From assembly GCA_007120485.1 (NCBI GenBank), contig SKNP01000027.1, positions 1-9,183 on the forward strand: a stretch of 9,183 nucleotides of DNA, read 5' to 3'. Of the stretch, positions 1-5,665 are shown in pieces (the first letter of the stretch is position 1; each line of letters begins with the position of its first letter). Made by a program: the position numbers and the translations under genes. This DNA comes from Nitriliruptoraceae bacterium. Its GTDB lineage: Bacteria > Actinomycetota > Nitriliruptoria > Nitriliruptorales > Nitriliruptoraceae. The notes under the pieces were generated by a model that was given only the letters and a program-made list of their open reading frames with translations, ran no database searches and was not told the origin of the DNA.

Positions 1-155
1 GTCTTGAGCTCGACCTGGACGCTGGGGGCGGGCTGCCCGGGATCACCTCCGGATGCGGCGACCGGGGTGTCGCCGGACGGGTCGGGATCGGGGATCATGT
101 CCCGATGGGAGGCCGGATCGGTGGTGGACTCAGGCTGCTCGACGTGCTCGCTCAC
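1..155 (-). CDS. Partial unrecognised protein, N-terminal ~51 residues (runs off the left edge)
   Basis: An open frame runs leftward from a GTG at 155-153 to the edge without a stop. It reads MSEHVEQPESTTDPASHRDM and continues with a stretch rich in Asp, Pro, Ser and Gly, ending in SVQVELKT at the edge. The N-terminus looks disordered and acidic, with no signal peptide or membrane segment. The structured part, if any, would begin at the edge, so no family can be assigned. The start is chosen because the codon use fits a GC-rich genome and the region upstream (156-373) is non-coding, but the ribosome-binding site is poor. It would be divergent to the thioesterase gene. It could also be a chance open frame. 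Confidence 0.42.
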   Translation of the reverse strand, partial: MSEHVEQPESTTDPASHRDMIPDPDPSGDTPVAASGGDPGQPAPSVQVELK

Positions 156-233
156 GGTGGTTCCGATGGTCTGACGGCGGGCCCCGCCACTGGCGGTGGG
201 GGGCGGGCGCGGGCCGGACCGGCCCGACGGAGA

Positions 234-266
234 CGGTCCGTGCAGCACGCGAGTGCCGACGGACCG
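234..266. repeat. Long hairpin with GCGA tetraloop
   Basis: CGGTCCGT (234-241) pairs perfectly with ACGGACCG (259-266). Inside it GCAC (245-248) pairs with GTGC (253-256), closing a GCGA loop, a GNRA-type tetraloop. Bases 242-244 and 257-258 form a small internal bulge. No T-run follows on either strand, so it is not a textbook terminator. It could be an operator palindrome or an RNA structure in the leader of the thioesterase transcript. Confidence 0.5.
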
Positions 267-358
267 GAAGGGACCAGCGTAGCCATCGGGCCTCCGGCCA
301 ACGCCGCTGGGCTTCAGCGCAAGGCCGCTGACCCATTAGGTTGCCGCGCCGACGAGAC

Positions 359-363
359 GGGAG
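359..363 (+). promoter_or_regulatory. Ribosome-binding site of the thioesterase gene
   Basis: GGGAG at 359-363 lies 10 bases before the GTG at 374. This decides the start in favour of GTG 374 over an in-frame TTG at 341, which has no comparable site. Confidence 0.5.
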
Positions 364-373
364 CCGACCACAC

Positions 374-1201
374 GTGAGCCGCTTCGAGCGCGACACCGCC
401 ATCGAACGGATCGCCGACGGCCACTACCGAGCCACGGTCGACCCTGGATGGGCGGTGATCGACGGGGCGGCACCCAACGGCGGCTACCTGATGGCGCTCG
501 CCGCCCGCGCGATGCGTGACGGCCACGGCCATCCCGACCCGGCCACGCTGACCGCGCACTTCCTCAGCCCTCCCACGCCCGGCGAGGTCGAACTCGACGT
601 CGAGGTGGTCCGCGCCGGCCGGCGCCACACCACCGTCGCGGCACAGCTGCGGCAGGACGGCCGCGAGCGGGTGCGGCTGCTCGGCACGTTCGGTGATCTC
701 GCGGCGGCCGACGGCCTGACCCACCTCGACCGGCCACCGCTGGACCTGCCGCCGATCGAGGACTGCATCGACGCGACCACCCGGGGCGTCGAGGTGGCCG
801 AGGCCGGCGGCTACCCGGCGCCGCCGATCCTCGAGCGGTTCGATCACCGTCAGCCGGAGGCGCTGGTCGGCTGGGCACAGGGCCGACCGACCGGACGCGG
901 CGAGACCGGCGGCTACCTCCGGTGGCGCGACGGCGCACCGATGGACACCCTGGGGCTGCTGACCGTCGCCGACTGCTACCCGCCGGCGGTGTTCAACCTC
1001 GACGGGTCCAGCCTCGGGTGGGTGCCGACGCTGGAGCTCACGGTGCAGGTCCGGGGTCGACCGGCACCGGATGGCTACCTCGCCTCCCGGTTCGCGACCA
1101 CCGCGATCACCGGGGGTTACCTCGAGGAGGACGGCGAGATCCGCGACAGCGACGGTCGGCTCGTCGCCCTGTCACGCCAGCTCGCGCTCACCGCCCGCTA
1201 G
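374..1201 (+). CDS. Thioesterase family protein (double hotdog, TesB/4HBT_3-like)
   Basis: A 275-residue protein with the pattern of two fused hotdog domains as in TesB-type acyl-CoA thioesterases. The N-terminal half has the motif NGGYL (residues 35-39), usual after the first strand of this family, then TAHFLSPPTPG and a VEVVRAGRRHTT strand pair. The C-terminal half (from about 185) has D200 in ADCYPPAVF, then WVPTLELTVQVRG and the closing GGYLEEDGEIRDSDGRLVALSRQ, which is highly typical of actinobacterial members. The family hydrolyses acyl-CoA thioesters in the cytosol; the acyl chain is not predictable. No signal peptide is seen. GTG 374 is used as start because it has the better ribosome-binding site and removes an arginine-rich tail unlike the family. 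The cytochrome gene follows after 59 bases and may be co-transcribed, though their functions do not obviously connect. Confidence 0.88.
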   Translation: MSRFERDTAIERIADGHYRATVDPGWAVIDGAAPNGGYLMALAARAMRDGHGHPDPATLTAHFLSPPTPGEVELDVEVVRAGRRHTTVAAQLRQDGRERVRLLGTFGDLAAADGLTHLDRPPLDLPPIEDCIDATTRGVEVAEAGGYPAPPILERFDHRQPEALVGWAQGRPTGRGETGGYLRWRDGAPMDTLGLLTVADCYPPAVFNLDGSSLGWVPTLELTVQVRGRPAPDGYLASRFATTAITGGYLEEDGEIRDSDGRLVALSRQLALTAR

Positions 1202-1260
1202 GCCTGCGTCGTCACACGTCGCGACACGCTGCCACCGCACGGTCGACACCGAGGTTGCCG

Positions 1261-1662
1261 ATGCCCCACACGCTGGTCCGTGCCCTGGCCGTCGGAGGGG
1301 CGCTGCTCGTCCTGGCCGGCTGCGCCGATGACGAGCAGCTCGACGCGGATGAGGTGGCCCGCGGCGGCGAGCTGTACGACCGTCACTGCGCCGCGTGCCA
1401 TGGCGGGGCGGAGGGTGGCCAGATCAGCGACGTCCCGCCACCGCACAACGCCGAAGGCCACACCTGGCACCACGCGGACTGCCAGCTCGTGGACATCACG
1501 CTGCACGGGATGCCACCACGCGAGGGGTTCCCGGAGATGCCGGCGTTCGAGCACCAGCTGACCGAGGACGAGGTCGAAGCGATCCTGGCGCACATCAAGA
1601 CCTGGTGGGAACCGGAGCAGCGTGAGCACCAGGCCGAGGTCACCGAGCAGGTCTGCGACTAG
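1261..1662 (+). CDS. Lipoprotein c-type cytochrome (single haem)
   Basis: A 133-residue protein. It starts with a lipoprotein signal ending in the lipobox LAGC, so Cys21 is the likely lipidated residue, which would anchor the mature protein on the outer face of the membrane. The haem-binding motif CAACH is at residues 43-47. Met93 in EMPAF is the likely sixth haem ligand, and a final helix EDEVEAILAHIKTWW follows. The segment with PPPHNAEGHTWHH is typical of a group of small mono-haem cytochromes in Actinobacteria and Chloroflexi. The role is electron transfer; the partner oxidase or dehydrogenase is not in the window. GAGG at 1251-1254 precedes the ATG by 6 bases. Two extra cysteines (74 and 132) lie outside the haem motif and might form a disulfide. 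Confidence 0.9.
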   Translation: MPHTLVRALAVGGALLVLAGCADDEQLDADEVARGGELYDRHCAACHGGAEGGQISDVPPPHNAEGHTWHHADCQLVDITLHGMPPREGFPEMPAFEHQLTEDEVEAILAHIKTWWEPEQREHQAEVTEQVCD

Positions 1663-1699
1663 ACCGATGCGTGGGAGCCCCGACCGGCGTCGGTCACGG

Positions 1700-1728
1700 C
1701 GGCTGCGGCCCGCAGGGCAGCGCAGCCG
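1700..1728 (+). terminator. Terminator-like hairpin after the cytochrome gene
   Basis: CGGCTGCG (1700-1707) pairs perfectly with CGCAGCCG (1721-1728) around a 13-base loop, 38 bases past the cytochrome stop and between two convergent genes. There is no T-run, as is common in GC-rich actinobacteria, so assignment as a terminator rests on stem strength and position only. Confidence 0.4.
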
Positions 1729-1730
1729 GA

Positions 1731-1815
1731 GAGCCACCTCATCCGGAGAACCACCTCATCTGGAGAGCCGCCTCATCCGGGGAGCCACCCCATCCGGGGA
1801 GCCGCCTCATCCGGG
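1731..1815. repeat. Five tandem copies of a 17-bp repeat
   Basis: The copies start at 1731, 1748, 1765, 1782 and 1799, each exactly 17 bases. The consensus is GAGCCRCCTCATCCGGG, with one to three differences between copies. The array fills the gap between the convergent cytochrome and M50 genes. The last copy contains the final codons and stop of the M50 gene: TCA at 1807-1809 reads TGA on the minus strand. The unit length is not a multiple of three and there are no spacers, so this is neither coding nor CRISPR. It looks like a minisatellite-type slippage array. Confidence 0.85.
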
Positions 1816-2628
1816 GAACGTCGGTAGCAGGAGCCACACGGCCCAGCCGCTCAGCACCGCCGCCACGACGACCTGGAGCCACTGGACGAACCGGGCCGGC
1901 AGCCGCAGGCGGCGACCGACCGCGCGAGCGTCATCGCCCTCCTGGATCGGCCACCGCAGCCGCCGCAGGTTGTCGACGGTGGTCTTCACCGCCACCGAGG
2001 TCAGCAGCGCCACCACGACGGCGGCGGCCCACGGCGCGGCCACCTCGCTCAACGCCGCGAGCGCCACGCCAGCGAGCCAAGCAGCGACGAGCAGCGACCA
2101 GACGCTGCGAGCCAGCAGCGCGACGAGGCCACCGGCGACCGCGAAGCTCCACAGCACGGCGTCCGGACCGAGCAACCGCAGCAACTGGGCGCCGGCGGCG
2201 GTGACCACCGCTGCAGCTGGCAGACCGGCGAACGCCACCAATGCGAGCGAGAACCGGCGCGTCCACGTCGGTCGCCCCACCCACCGGGCCGTCGCATGAC
2301 CGGAAGCGTCGTGGCGCAGGACGATCCCGGCGGGACGGGCGCCGAGGGCGGCGGCGACCACCGTGTGCCCGAGCTCGTGCAGGAGGGTCACCACCTGGCC
2401 GACCCCCCGGGCGACGGGCCGCAGCACCGCGGCGAGCACGCCGACCACCAGGCCGGCGATGCCAGCCACGGTGGCAGGTCGGTCGTCCCCGGCGAGCTGT
2501 GACCCCGGGACGTTCCCCAGTCCCGGCACCGAATCGACGACGCCGAGGAGCCCCTCACCCCAGCCGGCGATGAGCACGCCCAGCACCAGGATGACCAGGA
2601 CCGCTGCCACCCGCACGATCATCCACAT
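1807..2628 (-). CDS. M50-family (M50B-like) membrane zinc metallopeptidase
   Basis: A 273-residue membrane protein with the zinc-protease motif HELGH at residues 84-88, directly after a hydrophobic helix (about 54-69), as in the M50B-like family of actinobacterial integral membrane peptidases. An N-terminal helix (4-21) comes first. After the motif there are several hydrophobic segments, including LVAFAGLPAAAVV and three more long Ala/Val/Leu helices, then a cytosolic-looking basic stretch (VDNLRRLRWPIQEGDD) and a last helix at the C-terminus. Family members may cleave proteins within the membrane, but no substrate is known for this group. The start is uncertain. ATG 2628 or ATG 2622 both give a normal N-terminus, whereas extending to 2724 would translate the 31-bp tandem repeat. 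No good ribosome-binding site precedes ATG 2628. It is divergent from the SLH gene. Confidence 0.82.
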   Translation of the reverse strand: MWMIVRVAAVLVILVLGVLIAGWGEGLLGVVDSVPGLGNVPGSQLAGDDRPATVAGIAGLVVGVLAAVLRPVARGVGQVVTLLHELGHTVVAAALGARPAGIVLRHDASGHATARWVGRPTWTRRFSLALVAFAGLPAAAVVTAAGAQLLRLLGPDAVLWSFAVAGGLVALLARSVWSLLVAAWLAGVALAALSEVAAPWAAAVVVALLTSVAVKTTVDNLRRLRWPIQEGDDARAVGRRLRLPARFVQWLQVVVAAVLSGWAVWLLLPTFPG

Positions 2629-2634
2629 ACGCGC

Positions 2635-2640
2635 AGTATC
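2635..2640 (-). promoter_or_regulatory. Possible -10 element for a leaderless M50 transcript
   Basis: On the minus strand GATACT at 2640-2635 ends six bases before ATG 2628. If it is a -10 box, transcription would begin at or next to the A of the ATG, giving a leaderless mRNA. That would explain the missing ribosome-binding site. The -35 region is weak, so this is tentative. Confidence 0.22.
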
Positions 2641-2661
2641 GTCGATGCGGCCGACCTTGCT

Positions 2662-2732
2662 CGACGGCCCGGCGGGCGCATGCCCGGTGCCACGACGGCC
2701 CGGCGGGCGCATGCCCGGTTCCACGACGGCCC
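2662..2732. repeat. Tandem 31-bp duplication with a partial third copy
   Basis: Bases 2662-2692 and 2693-2723 are adjacent 31-bp copies that differ at one position (G2689 versus T2720). The first nine bases of the unit (CGACGGCCC) occur again at 2724-2732. Each copy holds the small palindrome CGGGC-GCAT-GCCCG (2673-2686 and 2704-2717). The spacing of about three helical turns places the two palindromes on the same face of the DNA. The array lies between the divergent M50 and SLH genes, where operator sites would be expected. Confidence 0.85.
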
Positions 2733-2777
2733 TGGTTCAGGCATGCTCTGCACCGACGATCCTGACACGAGATGATC

Positions 2778-2781
2778 GAGG
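2778..2781 (+). promoter_or_regulatory. Ribosome-binding site deciding the SLH gene start
   Basis: GAGG at 2778-2781 lies five bases before ATG 2787. The upstream in-frame ATG at 2772 has no such site and would overlap this one, so 2787 is preferred. Confidence 0.5.
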
Positions 2782-2786
2782 TACCG

Positions 2787-3974
2787 ATGCGGTCCGCTGC
2801 TGATCCTCACCGCCCCTCCCTGCGACGTTGGCCCCTCCTGGCCGCCTCGCTCGCGCTGGTCCTGCCCGCAGCGGCGGTCGCCGACGACGGGGCCGGGTCC
2901 GAGGCACGGGGCATCGACCGGGCGTGCCTCGGCGACACCGCGCAGGTCGAACGGTTCGATGACGTGTCGAGCGACGTCCACACACCGGCGATCAACTGCC
3001 TCGGCGTCTACGGGATCACCCAGGGCACCGGGATCGATGACGGCGTCCGTCGCTACACACCGGACGGTGCGGTCAGCCGGCAGCAGATGGCGAGCTTCCT
3101 CCAGCGGTCGCTCGGCCACACACGCACCAGTCCGCTGACCGACCCACCGGACGACGCTGTGGAGGTCTTCGACGACCACGAGGACATCAGCGAGGCCCAC
3201 CGCCTCGCGGTCGGCCAACTCGCGGAGGCCGCGATCGTGGAGGGCCGCGAGGACGGCACCTTCGACCCGACCGCGGACATCACCCGCGCCCAGGTCGCCT
3301 CCTTCGCCGTCCGCACGATCGAAGCCGTCACCGGGAACACGTTGCCGCGGGACGCGAGCTTCGACGACGTCGACGGGACCCACGCCGCCAACGTGGAGAA
3401 ACTGGCCACGGTCGGGGTCCTCGAAGGCACGGGGCCCGGCACCTTCGAGCCGTGGGAACCCCTGACGCGGGCACAGATGGCCTCGGTGATCGCGCGCAGC
3501 CTCGACTACCTGGCGGAGGTGGACGCGCTCTTCGGCCTCGACCACACCCCGCCCGAGGGCACGTTGCTCGGTTTGACCGACCTGTCGAGCGAGACCCTCG
3601 ACGACCGCGACCGGATCGTCTTCGAGCTCCAGGGAGACGACGCACCCGCCGGATGGTGGGCCCGCTACGTCGACGAGCCACGCGAACAAGGCACCGGCGA
3701 CCTGGTCGAGGTCGCTGGCGACAAGGTGTTGCAGCTCGACCTCGTCAGCATGGGCCTGCCGTTCGACCTGCCGGAGGAGGTCAACGAGCGCCGCGAGCAA
3801 CTCGACTTCACCCGGGTCGACGTCGACGGCGAGGTGGTCGTTGAGATCGTCAACAACTCGATCTTCGAGGGCCACAAGCGCATCTTCATCGGCACCACCG
3901 ACGCGCATCCGTTCACGATCGAGCAGGCGGGTACTGACCCGCAGACCGTGACGGTCGACGTGGCGCACCCGTGA
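2787..3974 (+). CDS. Secreted protein with three SLH domains and a C-terminal AMIN-like domain
   Basis: A 395-residue protein. The signal peptide has a basic start, a hydrophobic core and a likely cleavage after AVA (residue 32). Three S-layer homology domains follow at about 57-109, 128-181 and 192-242. Each opens with FDD and ends in a TRAQ/SRQQ-type motif (SRQQMASF, TRAQVASF, TRAQMASV). SLH domains normally bind secondary cell-wall polymers and hold a protein on the cell surface. From about 260 the sequence (DRIVFELQGDDAPAGWWARY, then VEVAGDKVLQLDL) matches the AMIN-like domain of actinobacterial secreted proteins, whose ligand is not known. Cys47 and Cys71 may form a disulfide. The protein is strongly acidic, which would suit a saline habitat, but that is only suggestive. 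Its TGA overlaps the GTG of the next gene (GTGA, 3971-3974). Confidence 0.88.
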   Translation: MRSAADPHRPSLRRWPLLAASLALVLPAAAVADDGAGSEARGIDRACLGDTAQVERFDDVSSDVHTPAINCLGVYGITQGTGIDDGVRRYTPDGAVSRQQMASFLQRSLGHTRTSPLTDPPDDAVEVFDDHEDISEAHRLAVGQLAEAAIVEGREDGTFDPTADITRAQVASFAVRTIEAVTGNTLPRDASFDDVDGTHAANVEKLATVGVLEGTGPGTFEPWEPLTRAQMASVIARSLDYLAEVDALFGLDHTPPEGTLLGLTDLSSETLDDRDRIVFELQGDDAPAGWWARYVDEPREQGTGDLVEVAGDKVLQLDLVSMGLPFDLPEEVNERREQLDFTRVDVDGEVVVEIVNNSIFEGHKRIFIGTTDAHPFTIEQAGTDPQTVTVDVAHP

Positions 3975-4687
3975 GCCGCCTGTTCGAGGAGCTGGCATCC
4001 CAGGACACCGAGGTCGGGACGCTCAGCCTGCGACGCCGCTGGGAACCGTCCCGCCGGTTGGACGTCTACGAGGTGAAGCTCGACGACGAGTTCCTGATGT
4101 CGAGCCTGTTCACGGTCGCGGAGATCGAACTCGCCCGGCTCGGCCTGGCGCACGCGCCGGGCGATCGGTTGGACGTGGTCGTCGGTGGGCTCGGCCTGGG
4201 CTATACCGCCCGCGCCGTGCTCGAGGAGCCGCGAGTGCGGTCGATGACGGTCATCGACGCGCTCGATGCGGTGATCGACTGGCACGAGCAGGACCTGCTG
4301 CCCGACGCCGCAGCCCTGACGTCCGATCCGCGGACCCGGCTGGTGCACGGGGACTTCTTCCACCTCGCCGCCAGTGACGAGGGCTTCACGTCCGAGGACC
4401 GGGTCCATGCGATCCTGGTCGACATCGACCACACGCCGCATCACGTCCTGGACGAACGCAACCGGTCCTTCTACACGCTGACCGGGCTGCGACGCCTGGC
4501 CCGTCACCTGCATCCCGGCGGGGTGTTCGCCCTCTGGTCGGATGATCCCCCCGACACCGACTTCCAGGCGGTGCTGGCCGAGGCGTTCGCGCACCAGCAG
4601 GCGCACGTCGTCAGCTTCCCGAACTTCTACACCGGCGAGCCGTCGGCCAACACCGTCTACGTGGCCACCCGGGCGACCGACGTCTGA
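3971..4687 (+). CDS. Spermidine-synthase-fold / SAM-dependent methyltransferase-like protein
   Basis: A 238-residue cytosolic protein with a Rossmann methyltransferase fold. The nucleotide-binding loop is VVVGGLGLGYTARAVLEE (about 69-86), followed by the acidic strand end VIDALDAVIDWH (94-105), LVHGDFFHLA, and then AILVDIDHTP and PGGVFALWS further on. This order matches the spermine/spermidine synthase superfamily. In true aminopropyltransferases the fourth motif is a DxxDPxGP-type sequence carrying the catalytic Asp. Here it is DIDHTPHHVL, so polyamine synthesis is unlikely and the real substrate is unknown. GTG 3971 is chosen because it overlaps the preceding stop, giving translational coupling to the SLH gene. 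A cytosolic methyltransferase-like enzyme coupled to a cell-surface protein is an odd pairing. Confidence 0.75.
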   Translation: MSRLFEELASQDTEVGTLSLRRRWEPSRRLDVYEVKLDDEFLMSSLFTVAEIELARLGLAHAPGDRLDVVVGGLGLGYTARAVLEEPRVRSMTVIDALDAVIDWHEQDLLPDAAALTSDPRTRLVHGDFFHLAASDEGFTSEDRVHAILVDIDHTPHHVLDERNRSFYTLTGLRRLARHLHPGGVFALWSDDPPDTDFQAVLAEAFAHQQAHVVSFPNFYTGEPSANTVYVATRATDV

Positions 4688-4704
4688 GCGGGCTCACCCA
4701 CGCG

Positions 4705-4809
4705 GCGCCGCGGTAGCCGACCGGGTACGCAGCACCGACGCAGCAGACCGGTACCCAGCACCGACGTAGCCGACCCACACGCGGCGCCGATGTGGCCGAC
4801 CAGCGCTCG
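4705..4809. repeat. Four degenerate tandem copies of a ~26-bp repeat
   Basis: The copies begin at 4705 (27 bases), 4732, 4758 and 4784 (26 bases each). The shared core resembles GCRCCGACGTAGCCGACC, and the remaining bases of each copy are more variable. The array starts 17 bases after the methyltransferase stop. It is imperfect, has no spacers and looks like an old slippage array. Confidence 0.65.
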
Positions 4810-4832
4810 GCTGCCCGAACGGCCCGGCGTCG

Positions 4833-4852
4833 GGTACCCCCGGGAGGGTACC
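4833..4852. terminator. Perfect inverted repeat, possible terminator
   Basis: GGTACCC (4833-4839) and GGGTACC (4846-4852) form a 7-bp stem with the six-base loop CCGGGA. It lies about 145 bases after the methyltransferase-like gene and about 105 before the HAD gene. No T-run follows. It may end transcription from the left, or be a protein-binding palindrome in the HAD promoter. Confidence 0.35.
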
Positions 4853-4957
4853 TTCCGCGTGGGGAACGACTGGAGGCCTCCGGGGTCCGAGGGCGGCCCC
4901 ATCAGCCACGCCATCCGGCGCGAAGCTCCCGCGCCCATGCCCTGCCTCGAGTCCCCT

Positions 4958-5665
4958 ATGCGCACGACCGCTCCCCTCCACCCCGCACCACCTCGCCTGC
5001 TGCTGTTGGACGCCGGTGGCCTGCTGGTCAGCAACCAGATGCTGGTGTTGTTCCACGACCTGGCCCGCGAGGCCGGGACCACCGTCCACCGGGTGCGGGT
5101 CCACTACCAGCGCCATCGGTCGGCACTGTGGAGCGGCCGGATGGACGAAGCGTCGTTCTGGCGGGAACTGCTCGACGGGCTCGGCCTCGAGGGCGACATC
5201 ACGGCCTGGCAGCGCCGGATGGCGCAGTTGCTCGGTCCGCAGCTGGCCCCCAGCACGCTCACCCGCTGGTCGGCGCAGCTCCCGGTGTGGGTGGTGTCGA
5301 ACCACCGCAGCGAGTGGCTGGTCCCCGCTCTGGAGCGGCACGGGCTGGTCGGCCACCTCGACCGGCTCCTGATCTCCGACGTGCTCGGCATCGCCAAGCC
5401 CGAGATGGGTCTCTACGGACTGGTCGAGTCGCGTGCCCAGCTGGATCCGCAACAGCTGTTGTTCGTCGATGACCGGCCCCGCAACCTGCGACCGGCACGG
5501 CGACGCGGCTGGCGGACGCTCCGCGCCGATCCTCACGGCCGGTGGATCGGCACGATCGATCGGCTGCTCGCTCCGCCACCGGGCGACCACACGACCGAGC
5601 CACCACGTCGGCGAGCCGGGCAGATGCAGGCCACCGAGCTGGCCGCGGACGCGATCGTCTCCTAG
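4958..5665 (+). CDS. HAD-superfamily hydrolase (subfamily IA-like)
   Basis: A 235-residue protein with the four HAD motifs in order. Motif I is LLLLDAGGLLV with the nucleophile Asp18. Motif II is VVSN with Ser114, motif III is GIAKPEMGLY with Lys147, and motif IV is LLFVDDRP with Asp171/Asp172. Between motifs I and II is a helical cap with GRMDEASFWRELLDGLGL, as in subfamily IA. The second Asp of the usual DxD is Gly here (DAGG), a form also seen in other HAD IA proteins with DxGG/DxGN motifs, so phosphatase activity cannot be taken for granted. The substrate is unknown. ATG 4958 is chosen because it lies just before the first strand, but no clear ribosome-binding site precedes it. Its stop shares the bases CTAG (5662-5665) with the stop of the convergent BMC gene. 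Confidence 0.82.
   Translation: MRTTAPLHPAPPRLLLLDAGGLLVSNQMLVLFHDLAREAGTTVHRVRVHYQRHRSALWSGRMDEASFWRELLDGLGLEGDITAWQRRMAQLLGPQLAPSTLTRWSAQLPVWVVSNHRSEWLVPALERHGLVGHLDRLLISDVLGIAKPEMGLYGLVESRAQLDPQQLLFVDDRPRNLRPARRRGWRTLRADPHGRWIGTIDRLLAPPPGDHTTEPPRRRAGQMQATELAADAIVS

Larger units (their letters stand above)
156..373. other. Divergent intergenic region
   Basis: These 218 bases lie between two outward-facing genes and should hold promoters for both. They contain a strong hairpin at 234-266 and a set of short alternative pairings at 305-330, where CGCTG (305-309), CAGCG (315-319) and CGCTG (326-330) can form two mutually exclusive 5-bp stems ahead of the thioesterase gene. A TANNNT-like hexamer, TAGGTT at 337-342, could be a -10 element, but no matching -35 is visible. 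No convincing coding frame is seen here. Confidence 0.5.
4688..4957. other. Repeat-rich intergenic region
   Basis: This 270-base gap between the methyltransferase-like and HAD genes holds four degenerate 26-bp repeats (4705-4809) and a perfect inverted repeat (4833-4852). An open frame continuous with the HAD gene begins at 4790, but its translation before 4958 has no resemblance to the HAD fold and covers the repeats. No other gene is evident. Confidence 0.55.

Noticed and set aside
341..373. Longer start (TTG 341) for the thioesterase
   Set aside because: It adds an arginine-rich stretch unlike the family, and the GGGAG site favours GTG 374.
1731..1815. CRISPR array
   Set aside because: The 17-bp units are directly adjacent with no spacers, and no cas genes are present.
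1622..2299. A 225-residue plus-strand frame containing a repetitive Ser-Gly-Glu-Pro-Pro-His peptide
   Set aside because: The repeat peptide is the translation of the 17-bp array. The frame then runs antisense to the M50 gene with no domain.
2619..3998. A 459-residue open frame on the minus strand across the SLH gene
   Set aside because: It is antisense to a gene with clear SLH motifs, has no recognisable domain, and such long shadows are normal in GC-rich DNA.
3971..4687. True spermidine synthase (SpeE)
   Set aside because: The catalytic DxxDPxGP-type motif is not present and no partner decarboxylase gene is nearby.
4833..4860. T-box-like leader (GGGTACCTTCCGCG resembles a T-box consensus)
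   Set aside because: The match is poor, no specifier stem is visible, and a HAD gene is not a usual T-box target.
4694..5590. A 298-residue minus-strand frame opposite the HAD gene
   Set aside because: It is antisense to the HAD motifs and runs across intergenic repeats, without any known domain.
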